This document shows positions 46,168 to 56,399 of a stretch of 64,000 nucleotides of DNA, piece by piece (position 1 is the stretch's first letter; the number at the start of each line of letters is the position of its first letter). Made by a program: the position numbers and the translations under genes. This DNA is from Zhengitettix transpicula (taxonomy: Eukaryota > Arthropoda > Insecta > Orthoptera > Tetrigidae). The DNA lies in assembly GCA_037074705.1 (NCBI GenBank), contig CM073590.1, forward strand, positions 239,787,101-239,851,100, written 5' to 3'. The notes below the pieces were generated by a model that was not told where the DNA came from, did no database searches, and saw only the letters and a program-made list of their open reading frames with translations.

Positions 46168-47480
46168 TGTGGTAATTAAAAGCCAATTCTTAATTAATAA
46201 TTAACAAAAACTTGGACTCGAATTGTTAGCGACAGAAGAGACACAAGTTGCACACAAGCATGGGCAATAATGCCACTGGTTTAAGGTATTGTAGGCTGTT
46301 GGGTTTTTGCTAGAGCAGTCGTCGTCCAAGCACAGCAGAATAAAGTAGTTGTTGAATTATATAAAAAGAGGCTTCGTCAAAATATAGCTGTGTAAAGTCT
46401 TTGTGGAGAAATTTCAGAATAAAGTTGAATTATTGCAGTTTAAAGTCGTCATCGTGATATTGCAGAGTAAAGTCGTCGTGATATAGTAGAATTAGACCAT
46501 TGTTTCGATGTTGGAAGACCAAATAATCGCATCCGACGTCTAATAGTCTTCAGAACGATCCTACTACATTTCCTTAACGAACAGAGAATCAACTTTTGTC
46601 AAGAGACAGTATTTAGAATGGCCTGTTACGAAGTGCAATGAGTGTGTGAGTGAATGAACGAGCCAAATTGCCCTGATTACCACAAACTGTAAGTTACAAT
46701 CTTACTGAATTCATATTTGTAAACCATAAAGTAAAGGTAATTATCGTCAGATTTCGCTTTCCGAATACCATTTATAATATAAAGTTAACATTTTATGTTT
46801 GCATCGTAAATAATGCATTGAAGTCGATAATAGCTTCATAGAAAATTTGATTGTTAATAATTTTTTTTGGTGTAGACAGGCTAGGTATAGGGTAATCCAC
46901 ATAGTGGCAACTCCCCTCTTATAGCATAGGGAAGGAATTTGAAAGGGGGGATGCGGAAGGGTAGAGGAAGGTAGCCAAGGGTTAACTTGGGCCCCCGGGT
47001 TATAATTTTAGGATCCTACCCGGTAATCGCCTAAATGATGCAGAACAAACCCTAGAAAAATTGCATCAGGTAGGTCGGGCATTGGCTAGTTGTCCCACGC
47101 CCTTCCGATAGCGGGAGAGGAATTTGATATGTGGGAACGCAGCATTCCCTTCTCCATGCCTCGACCAGTTTAGGAGGCAGCTGGCCGACTGTTCCAATGG
47201 GAATAGTAAACAACTCTTACCGTATGCCCAAGGTCTGTGACTCCGGAACATACACCTGTCAGAACAGACCGATGTGCCTCGGCTTGTGGGAACCTTAGTT
47301 CAAAAACGGAGAGAGGAAAAGGCATCCCCAAAGGTAACCCCTTCGTGTATCTCCTACAAGGTTCTGCCTGCGAGAGAACTTTTTCTTTATTTAAAGGCCT
47401 AGTAACGACCCTGAGAGAGAGAGAGAGAGAGAGAGAGCAAATTTTGATTCTAAAAAACATTAATAACTAATATTAATTGA
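46168..47480 (+). mobile_element. Second LTR-like sequence, split by a SINE-like insertion
   Basis: It begins TGTGGTAATTAAAAGCCAAT and shares GAATTGTTAGCGA, TCTGTAAAC/TTTGTAAACC and AAAGTCAGGTTTCG-like order with the 44.0-kb copy. After SINE copy G, the sequence TAACGACCCTGAGAGAGA matches TAAAGACCCTGAGAGATTAA of the first copy. The (GA)n run at 47409-47438 sits exactly in that motif. Internal AAGTCGTC units repeat at 46440-46490. Confidence 0.45.
46861..47385 (-). mobile_element. SINE-like retroposon copy G
   Basis: From GACAGGCTAGGTATAGGGTA to TTCTGCCTGCGAGAGAAC, nearly full length but with only half of the head hairpin. The T-run at 46860-46868 gives minus orientation. It interrupts the second LTR-like sequence. 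Confidence 0.8.
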
Positions 47481-47494
47481 AAGTTAATTACATG

Positions 47495-48300
47495 GTAACT
47501 GACTGATAGATTGCCCTTTTTAGTATTTAACCAGCTGTGTGTCCGGCGTTGCCACGTGTACTTATTTAATATTTAATTCTATATTAATCTTTAGTCAAGA
47601 TGTGATTTATCCTAGATCTAACTGTTCCTAGTTCTGTACACACTTTCAACCGATAGTGCATTAATTGATCAGCTGTAAAATACTTTGCATTTTATTCCAT
47701 CAGTCCCTACAAACATACCTCATAATTTCTTCTTAAATATACTCCTTGAGTACTGCAGGACATAATTGTCCCTCCTCAGTCTTCAGACATTACGAAAGAT
47801 TTAAATTGATGAAATTCTTAGCTAGATTCACAATGTAAACAAATAGTCGCCATATTGGAGTCACTAATATGGCGGGAAAATTTAACTTACATTTTCCACA
47901 AGGATCGTAAAGTATTTCTTACTGTTTTTTTTATTATCATTCTGTGGAGTTTTACCGAATATAATTATACTTTTTATTCATGGCAAATATTTGTACTTTA
48001 TTTCATTAATAAATAAGTTACTATATTGTTGTTGCGCAGGCGCATGACGTCACGGTCTGTTTGGCGCGCAGTGATTTAACTCAATATGATCACATTTTTT
48101 AATTATAATTCTTTCAATGTGTCTTCTAAGGGGGGCGGGGCGGGGGGTTTCACCCCCACAGTATAGTTTCTCGTGTGTTTTTTTTAAAAAAGAATATTTG
48201 TACCAAGTTTTATTGGAATCTGTCGACGCGTCTGTATAGGAATTAACATAAATACATTCGTACATACAAATATACATCCTTTTTTATTATTATACAGATT
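47495..48300. repeat. Dispersed repeat (GCTGTGTGTCCGGCGTTGCC type), copy 1
   Basis: It starts with GACTGATAGATTGCC, has CCAGCTGTGTGTCCGGCGTT and GCCATATTGGAGTCACTAAT, and ends TACATCCTTTTTTATTATTA-TACAGAT. A second copy is at 52103-53231. Such AT-rich ends around GCTGT-CCGGCGTTGCCACG are common in arthropod repeats. I cannot decide between Helitron-like and LINE-derived. Confidence 0.7.
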
Positions 48301-48333
48301 TAAAGGTGACGTCAGATCGCTGTAACTTGTACA

Positions 48334-48908
48334 ACCATGAGACCGGTTTTTTTTTTTTTTTTAGGGCAACAGGCTACATGAGGGTAATCCACTATGGGCA
48401 ACTCCCCTTTAATAGCATAGGAAGGGACTTGAAAGGGGGGATGCGGAAGGGTAGTGGAAGGTAGCCAAGGGTTAACTAGGGCCCCCGGGCTATGGTTTAA
48501 GGATCCTACCCGGCATTCGCCTAAAGAAATGCAGGGAAAACCCTAGAAAAACCTGCATCGGGTAGGTCGGGTATTTGGTACTTGTCCCACGCCCTTCCGA
48601 TAACGGGAGAGGAGTTTGCTGTGGGGACGCAGCTTACCCCTCGCCATGCCTTGGCCTGTTTAGGAGGCAGCTGGCCGACTATTCCAATAGGAATAGCGGA
48701 CAACTCTTGCCGTATGCCCAAGGTCTGCGACCCCGGAACATACACCTCTCAAAACAGACCAAGGTGCCTCGGCATGTGGGAACCTTAGTTCAAAAAAAAC
48801 CAGAGAGATGTGAGAGCATCCCCAAAGGTAGCCCCCGCCAGAGCTCTCTGGGAGGGTTCACCTGCGAGAAAACCTCTCGCAGGCTTCCTTTCCCCACCAT
48901 GAGACCGG
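48334..48908 (-). mobile_element. SINE-like retroposon, full-length copy H with 13-bp TSD
   Basis: The body is 48347-48895 (549 bp). ACCATGAGACCGG at 48334-48346 is repeated exactly at 48896-48908. A T-run of 18 bases opens the plus strand, and CTGCGAGAAAACCTCTCGCAG forms the head hairpin near 48861-48882. Low divergence and a perfect duplication suggest a young copy. Confidence 0.9.
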
Positions 48909-49740
48909 AACATATGAAATCGACTTATGAAACCCTTTTTTGGTTTGAACTGCGACTGTTTCATCATTTGGAGGTATTTAGTCTGGTTTTAAATATCGAC
49001 AGTTTGCCTCGTCAAGGACATTTTCTCAGTTACTGCGAATTTACCACGTCTCTGTGCCCCCCACCCTCCCCCAATTGATGCCTGATTCTATTATTTTCTT
49101 TTATTTGGAAAGACCAGACGCTTTTCGTGCCAATATGGTGTTATGTGTCTTTGTGGCACCTGAGCGACGTTGCGGACCGCTTTCACCAGTGAGTCTCCGT
49201 GGCACCCCGTCGATGATTGAATGAGAGTTTGCGTGCGTGTGTGTGAGGAAGGCGGGTCACTGTACCCTCGTATTCCAGGAAAGTAAATTGTTTACGATTG
49301 CGAGCGTCGCCATCTGTGGCGGCCCAGAGGCACTGCGAGGTTGCGCGCCTCCTCGCGAGATGGCGGCTCTCACCTTCCTCACACTCACACACGCTCGCTT
49401 TCACTCTCGCTACTTTGGCTCTGCCTTAATGATTTCGCATTGTGACCGACCAATTGAAGTCGACTGCAAATGCACCGCACCCAGCACTTGCATTACGCCA
49501 CTTGAACCCCCAGTGTGTGTGTGTGTGTCTCTCAGGAGCGGCCTTCGACATCACGACGCCTGGACGAGATACGGATGACGCAATCACGTGTGGAGGAGTC
49601 GGCCACGGTAGCTCTCAAATGGAAGAACATTATATATAGATACATATATATGTAAAAACACACACATTATCGTACGTCACGGTCTACCAATGAGAGTGTC
49701 GGATCAATAGTCAGGGACTAAAACCCACGCACAGTCTCGG
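48909..49740. other. GC-richer unassigned island with a YY1-like site
   Basis: 49120-49640 has many CpG dinucleotides, in contrast to its surroundings. GAGATGGCGGCT at 49357-49368 matches the YY1/PHO consensus core (AANATGGCGGC), and TCGCCATCTGTGGC lies near 49307. Overlapping frames have no domain. It might be a promoter region or unique conserved DNA. Confidence 0.35.
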
Positions 49741-49743
49741 GGA

Positions 49744-49990
49744 CACTGTTAAAATATTTTACTAGACTGAAACGTTCCGAACTATTTGGACATTTTCAAA
49801 TATTTTAGGCTTATTTCGACCGTAAAATAAACTTTGAAATTCACATTCACCAATAATTCCCCTTTTTTATTTTGTGAATTTACCAACATTGCAATTTGTT
49901 ATAATAATTTGGATAAAACATGAAGAAGACACGAATATGTGTCGAAACGTCGTAACGCGATAAATAAAAATAATAAAGTGTCTGTAAAAG
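49744..49990. repeat. Inverted pair of diverged hammerhead-like motifs
   Basis: A minus remnant at 49750-49805 (GAAACGTTCCGAACTATTTG) faces a plus motif at 49915-49955. There the core is ATGAAGA-A, with stem GACAC/GTGTC and then GAAACGTCGTAA. The stem differs from GATAC/GTATC by compensatory pairs. The flank GTGTCTGTAAAAGGTCATTA matches the family. Confidence 0.65.
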
Positions 49991-50239
49991 GTCATTAACT
50001 GGTTTTTATTATCTATATTTATTTTTATATTGCAAAAATCCTGAGCCAAATTGACTTCGGTAACGTTCATCAATTATTACAAAATTTATCTTTAAATACT
50101 CAATTCTTAAAATGGGCCAATATCTGCAAGAGTTTCTCTGGAGAAAGTCCTCTAACGGGGAAAATTTTTTTAGACTTAATCATAACTCACTAGGGTAGTG
50201 AAGTGATAAACTAAAAGTTTATAAACATAAAAAACGATA

Positions 50240-50520
50240 AAAACGGATAACATTCCTTCTATCCTTAGAGACAGTTACATAGTTAGTTAATCTCTGGTCT
50301 CAGATATCTTTATGCTGTTCTTCTTTTCAGGCCAGTACAATATTAATCCCTTCTTTAACTTTTTTCAAAACTAACCTTACAAAAAGAAAAAAATTGAAAA
50401 CATTCCTTGTTTCCTTAGAGACAGTTACATAGTTAGTTAATCTCCGGTCTCAAATATCTTTCCACTTTTCTTCTTTGAAGGCCAGGACAATATTAATTCC
50501 TTATTTAACTTTTTCCTTCG
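50240..50520. repeat. Tandem duplication of about 147 bp
   Basis: CTTAGAGACAGTTACATAGT, then TAGTTAATCTC and ACAATATTAAT, occur at 50263-50365 and again at 50409-50515. Confidence 0.75.
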
Positions 50521-51276
50521 TATAGGACGGTGCCACATGTCGCGCAGCTCACGAGTCTATAATCACTGTTGTACGAAAAAAATCAAAAAATTCCTGGCTG
50601 GCGGTGTTACATCTTGTGCGATCTCATAAATAAAACAGGAACGATCACAGAGTTTCAACATAACATCACACACTTGCCTCCAACAACACCACCACCACCT
50701 GTGGGAGAGCTGCGAGGTCTTTAGAAGAAAAAAAATTGTGTTTGTCTCGCGTTAATGTCCATATTTAATTTCCGTAACTAGTAAAAATATACGATATGTT
50801 GTTCCAGTGTAGGGATTTTCCACATTATTTGCAACTAACCCGTCTTGAGTTGAAGGTAGGTCCCACGCAGACGATTGCACAACTGCAAGTAAACTTACGG
50901 ACGGCCACGCGTGTGTGTGAGTGCGCGCCATTGTAGGCTCCATCTTGACAGTCGTTTCAGGTCGAGGTTAATACTCGTATTAAAAGAATACGTACTCCAT
51001 ATATATATAATTTTTTTTGGTGTGTGTGAGTGTGAGAGAGTTGTCGGCTTTGCCAAGGTCGGAAGTCATCGTCCTGCGTGGGCGGGGAAGCGCACAACTG
51101 CCAACCAACGGGCTATTTACATACACACACACACACACACACACCATTCATGACATCACTTGCTTGCCTCGGGTGGTGTAATCCTCAATTCTACGCGCAA
51201 TATTCAGAGCACTTTGCAATTAGAACGCACGCACTCGTGCGGCCAGCGCTCGTGGGGAGTGACTTTGGGTCCGAGA

Positions 51277-51330
<54 letters not shown>

Positions 51331-51959
51331 TCTCTCTCTGCTTGCGCTTATAAATATTTAGCAGCGATGTTAAGATAACGCGTCGCTTCAAGGACACTTG
51401 GCTCACTGGAGCTTTATCAAGACAGTTTGCTTATGGGAGAGGAAAGCACAGACATGGAAGGCAACATCTCAGTTAGTCACCCTGGGCCTTCATTACTATT
51501 ATTACTAGGTATTGTTCGACACTTTAATAAAAAAAAAATTTCCACCCTCATTAACGTAAGCTATTCTTTCTAATTCCCCTGTACCACACAACATCTATCC
51601 ATTTATCTTGTGTGTTTCAACTCCTCTCCGCGTATCCGGTTGCCTGTCATTTCCGTTCCCCCCCCTCCCCTCCGCCCCCACACTCACGTCGTAGATGTTT
51701 ATTAACAGAATCACCTTCATTACATCAGTGTTAAATATATAAGGTTTAGTGACAATGGTTTGGACGTGGCCAGAAAATTATAAATTCCGGGGGCGGTGGG
51801 GGGGGGGCGGGGGCGGGGGGCAAATAAATGTAATTAATAAAATGAGCCTTGTGGAGAACATTGAGTCATCCTTGTCCCTTTTCCTAAATATTTATAAATA
51901 TAATTTTTTCATTTGCTTAATTATTATTTTCTATTTTATTTTATACTATATTTAATTGT
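50521..51959. other. Unassigned sequence with microsatellites
   Basis: An (AC)n run lies at 51122-51144 and a (CT)n run of about 50 bp at 51280-51333. There is a G-rich patch at 51788-51820. Serine/leucine or arginine/glutamate repeat frames here come from the microsatellite. Parts of 50850-51250 are GC-richer and may be unique. Confidence 0.4.
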
Positions 51960-52030
51960 AAACGAATTACAACACCTGAAGATGTCCCCACCAGGGACGA
52001 AACGTCGTCTTTGATGGTTATTATGTAGTT
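51960..52030 (+). ncRNA. Isolated hammerhead-like motif
   Basis: The core is CTGAAGA, extra T, stem GTCCC / GGGAC around a short loop, then GAAACGTCGTC. The stem is five perfect pairs. GAAACGTCGTC allows a two-pair stem III (AC/GT) and a C at the expected cleavage position. This is one of the best-preserved copies, and it is not in an array. Confidence 0.65.
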
Positions 52031-52102
52031 CTAATTGAATATTTATTTGCTTTAGACTGACACAATCAAAGTTCGTAATATACGTACATTAATTATTTTT
52101 TT

Positions 52103-53231
52103 CCCTGACTGATAGATTGCCATTTTTATTATTTAACTAGCTGTGTGTCCGGCGTTGCCACGTGTACTTATTTATACAAACCCGAAAAAATATTTAATTC
52201 TATATTAATCTTTAGTCAAGCAGTGATTTAACCTAAATCTGACTGTTCCTAGTTCCGTACACACTTTCCACCTGATAGTGCATTAATTCAACAGCTGTAA
52301 AATTCATTGAATTTTATTACATCAGTCCCTACAAACATTCCTCCGAATTTCTTCTTAAATAAACTCCTTGACTACAGCAGGATATAATTGTCCCTCAGTC
52401 CTCAGACATTACCAAAGATTAAATTCTTAGCTAGATTCGCAATGTAAACAAATAGTCGCCATCTTGGAGTCACTAATATGGCGCGAAAATTAACTTACAT
52501 TTTCCGCAAGGATCGTAAAGTATTTCTTATTGTTTATTATTATCCTTCGATGGAATGTTACTGGATAAAATTATGCTTTTTATTGAATGAAAATATTCCT
52601 GCTTTATTTCATTACGGAAGAAGGAACTATTTCCTTTGTTGGTCGCGTAGTAACGTCTCTCTCTCTCTCTCTCTTGCGTGACGTCACTTTCTCTTGTAAT
52701 TCTTTCAACCCCCCACAGTACCGTTTCTTTGAAGAAATTTCGAGCTAGATTCACAATGTCAACAAATGGTCGCCATATTGGAGTCATTGATATGGCGGCG
52801 AAAATTAACTTAAATTTTCCGCAAGGATCGTAAATTATTATTATCGATTTTAGTTATCATTCCATGGAGTATTATACTTTTTATTCAATTAAAATAATTC
52901 GTCTTTTACTTAATTACGGAATAAGTTACTATTTTACTGTTGCGCTGTCGCGTCAGTAACGTCTCTCTGTGACGTGTGCTGTGACGTCACGGTCTCTTGG
53001 CGGGCGCAGTTATTTTTAACACAAACTAATCACGTTTTTCAATTATAATTCTTTCCACCTTTACGTTAGGGGTTTCTCACGCCCTCCATCCCCACCCTTT
53101 GCAGTACAGTTTTTCGTGTTTTGAACAATACTTGTACCAATGTTTGGTTGGAATCAGACCACGCGTTAATTTTTTTTATATAGAAATTAACGTACATACA
53201 TACATACATCCTTTTTTTTATTATATAGATG
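52103..53231. repeat. Dispersed repeat (GCTGTGTGTCCGGCGTTGCC type), copy 2
   Basis: Same landmarks as copy 1: GACTGATAGATTGCC near 52103, TAGCTGTGTGTCCGGCGTTG, and end CATACATCCTTTTTTTTATT-ATATAGAT near 53230. The middle part is internally duplicated: GCTAGATTCGCAATGTAAAC at 52432 resembles GCTAGATTCACAATGTCAAC at 52743. Both halves hold ATATGGCG strings similar to YY1/PHO sites. A (TC)n run lies at 52659-52674. Confidence 0.7.
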
Positions 53232-54577
53232 TTTTTTTTTAATATGTATTATTCGTACTTTGTGTACTTTATGCATTTTTAGATATATATGTATTTTTTT
53301 TTACTTGCCCAATTTCCTCAGTATAGGACTAACACGGAACCAATTAATAAAGTGGCAACGTCCTAAGAGCAACTATCAATGGAATTGGTACACGAAAGTT
53401 GACGTAGGAAATTCGATTAAATATATTTATATTTAGTTACGACGCCGTAGGAGAAGGATAGATTAAAAATAAATTGGCATCCATTTGCGTTCAAAGACGA
53501 CTATCCTTTAAAGGGCAAGTGTCCAAACGATACGTCAGTAAATAATAAAAAAAATTCCAGCAGTAATTGCGGGTCTGAGACGATGTCGGTCAGAGGAGTT
53601 GCGCTATGAATAGACGGGAGGAGTTCCAGGGTTGTAAGGGATGTAGGTAGATGATTTAAAGAGTCCTGCGCCGGGCGCGCTGACCTACTTCCGCCACACA
53701 CTGCCCCGAAAGTTACGTGCGCAGACGACTTCGCACACACAGACACACACACGCGACACTCGTGCTTCATGTGCGTTTACAGTAACCGTGTCCTGACCTA
53801 CTTCGTTGTCTGGTGATATTACTCCGCTTTTAGTAACCGGAAAACAATCTGATTTATTTATTTATTTAAAAAAACACATGCTTCGAAGGACGTTATCCTC
53901 ATTTGGGAGGATGGGATGATTACTCTGTCGTGACGTCATCTCGTTAAACTTTCAACACGTTTCACATCTTCGTACAATTTGGGACATCAACGAAAGGAAG
54001 CGAGAACCGCACACCACATCAAGAACCTCTTTCTACCCTGTCAACAAAGAACTCATAGACTCTTTCAGGCAAGGACAGTTATTTTCCATAAAGATAACTT
54101 CAAGGCCCCTAAGAGGAAAATTTAAAAAAATGGAAAATTATCTGAAAAAGAAAACTTTATTCGCTCAAGCGACGAAATTAAATTTGAAGTCTAAAAGTTC
54201 CACGAGAACTAATTAGGTTTAGTTGAAGGGGAGAAACAGTCGCAAGAATAAGAAATGTGATGTTCTATGCTGTAAGGAACAGACACTTCATGGGGTTATC
54301 CAGCTGCAGAGCGTTACATTTACTTCCTCTTATTCATCTTCTCGTCCAAAACTTTTACGTTTTCCTGACCACACCCTGCGAGATTATTTATAACTCTCCA
54401 AAGAATTCCTTGGGGTGACAAAGAGATCCTTGCCCCCACAGGGATGTAATCCATTGCTCCAGGGATTCTGTGAGGGTTAAAAAAAGGCTACATTCAATAA
54501 CAGGACGCAATTTTGAAGGGACCTGCCTTGTACGTGAATAATGATTTTCAAATGGATAAACTTCTACAGGACGAATT
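53232..54577. other. Unassigned sequence, GC-richer at 53560-53790
   Basis: An (AC)n-like run lies at 53734-53752. Frames on the minus strand at 53501-53770 and 54388-54717 show no domain. The latter overlaps SINE-like sequence from 54578. Confidence 0.35.
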
Positions 54578-54984
54578 AAAGTTCCCACAAGCCGAGGGAG
54601 TCGCAGACCTTGCGCACTACGGTAATAGTTGTCCGTTGTTCCCATTGGAACAGTCGGCCGGCTGCCTCTTAAACTGGTCGAGGCACGGAGAATAGAAATG
54701 CTGCGTTCCCAGAGCAAACACCCAATACCGCAATCCAGGGAAGGGCGTGGGAAAAGTACCCAAAAGCCGACCTTCCTGATGCAGGTTTTCTATGGTTGGT
54801 CCTGCATCACTTTTAGGTAAATGCCGGGTAGGATCCTCAATCTATAGCGCGGGGACCCTAGTTAACGCTTGGCTACCTTCCTCTACCCTTCCGCATCCCC
54901 CCTTTCAAATTCCATCCTTTGCTATTAAAGGAGAGTTGCCACAACATGGATTACCCTCATGTAGCCTGTTACTCTAAAAACAAT
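54578..54984 (+). mobile_element. SINE-like retroposon copy I1
   Basis: From AAAGTTCCCACAAGCCGAGG to GTAGCCTGTTACTCTAAAAA. The head is missing. The orientation is plus, with a short A-tail at 54976-54980. Confidence 0.8.
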
Positions 54985-55390
54985 TAAGGTTCCGACAAGC
55001 AGAGGAGTCGCAGACCTTGCGCATTACGATAATAGTTGTCTGGCGTTCCCATTGGAACAGTCGGCCCGCTGCCTCCTAAATTGTTCGAGGCACTGAGAAA
55101 CGGAATGCTGCGTCCCCACAGCAAACCCCTCTGTTCCGCCATCTGAAGGGCGTGGGATACGTAGGTATTCCGACCTATTTGATGCGGGTTTTCTAGGGTT
55201 TGTCCTGCATCACTTTTAGGTAAATGCCGGGTAGGATCCTTATACCATAGCCCGGGGGCCCTAGTTAACCCTTGGCTACCTTCCTCTACCCTACCGCATC
55301 CCCCCTTTCAAATCTCTTCCTTTGCTATTAAAGTAGAGTTGCCACCACGTGTGTTATCCTCATGTAGCCTGTTACTCCACAGTAAAAAAA
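54985..55390 (+). mobile_element. SINE-like retroposon copy I2, head-to-tail with I1
   Basis: It begins AAGGTTCCGACAAGCAGAGG, the same internal point as I1, and ends GTAGCCTGTTACTCCACAGT-AAAAAAAG. Shared truncation and the shared GTTACTC tail variant suggest that I1 and I2 arose together, by duplication or as a dimer. Confidence 0.8.
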
Positions 55391-55630
55391 GTAAAAATAT
55401 AAATTAATGAATAGCAAAAATTATGTTAAGTCGCAAATAATAAAATTGGTTTAAATGCGGTAGAAAATGTGAGAGACGTTTATTTTTCGATGTGATTCCC
55501 AACATTTTCTAGGATAGACGAGCAGAATTAGCACCAGTTTCGAAAACGGCAAAACATCGAAGGGCAAAATAAAAGGTAAATACGAATAGGATTCAAATGA
55601 AAAAAAAAATTAAGTTACATTGAAAATTAA
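55391..55630. other. Unassigned AT-rich sequence
   Basis: No feature was recognised. Confidence 0.35.
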
Positions 55631-55867
55631 TAATAAGAATACAGAGAAAATAACTGTTGATAAAAATACCACAGAACAACGAAGCTGGGGATCCTTGTTC
55701 CTTCTTTCTTCAGGTGCTAAGAAGAGCCTAGAGGGACACAACTGCACTCGTCAGTTGTAAAAACTCAAAAGCTGTTTTTAGCAGCTGAAGAAAGAAGGGA
55801 TAAGGATCCCCAGCTTCGTTGTTCTGTGGTATTTACACCACCCCTTATTTTCTCTGTATTACTTATT
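55631..55867. repeat. PLE-type palindrome with private AAGCTGGGG variant
   Basis: Left arm: AATACAGAGAAAATAA, then ACAACGAAGCTGGGGATCCT and TTCTTCAGGTGCTAAG. Right arm: AGCAGCTGAAGAAAGAAGGG, then ATCCCCAGCTTCGTTGTTCT and TTATTTTCTCTGTATT. GAAACGTTG has become GCTTCGTTG in both arms, so the variant is mirrored. Confidence 0.8.
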
Positions 55868-56399
55868 CACTGATAAACGTAAAAAGTAGGCTGGTTCGTT
55901 TTGGAATGAACTAAAAGAAAACGCACAAGTATTCATGTAACAAATCTCAAGTAAATACTGGCTACGAAATGAATATTTGGAGAGGAAGAACTGCCATTGT
56001 GATGAAGGTACCCTGAGGCGTGGCAGGTAGCATTGACCTGCGGCCCTGCCTTGCCTGGTGGCCTTGACCCAGTGTGCAACCCACAACCCACACTCCAGCT
56101 GTCACCTGCATTCGGCTTAGCACCAGTAAATACGTACCAGATATATAGCACTCGCCTCGTACTACGTAGAGTATACCAACGTTTTTCTGGGTCAATGATC
56201 TGATTTTCTAACAAAAGAGGCTGTCTGTTTGATGACGTTTGACATTGTGACGTAGATTCTCACGGGCTTATAAATGTTTTTTTTCTTCTTTTTATTAGAA
56301 CATTAACAATTAGAACTGTATAGTACATGTTCCATGAGTTAATGTGATGACACAATAATACAGTAACGTGAGCCGATACCCATCCAATGACGTTATCAG
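55868..56399. other. Unassigned sequence, GC-richer at 55980-56110
   Basis: Three overlapping minus-strand frames (75-93 codons) cover 55859-56214 without a recognised domain. They could be part of a unique host region, but two frames look equally open, which argues against coding. Confidence 0.35.

Noticed and set aside
47495..48300. Firm Helitron call for the GCTGTGTGTCCGGCGTTGCC repeat
   Set aside because: I could not confirm a 5'-TC end, CTRR end or 3' hairpin, so only a dispersed repeat is claimed.
51078..51406. Serine/leucine and arginine/glutamate repeat proteins
   Set aside because: Pure translation of a (CT)n microsatellite.
55859..56214. Three overlapping minus-strand frames as an exon
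   Set aside because: Two frames look equally protein-like, no family was recognised, and no clear splice sites were seen.
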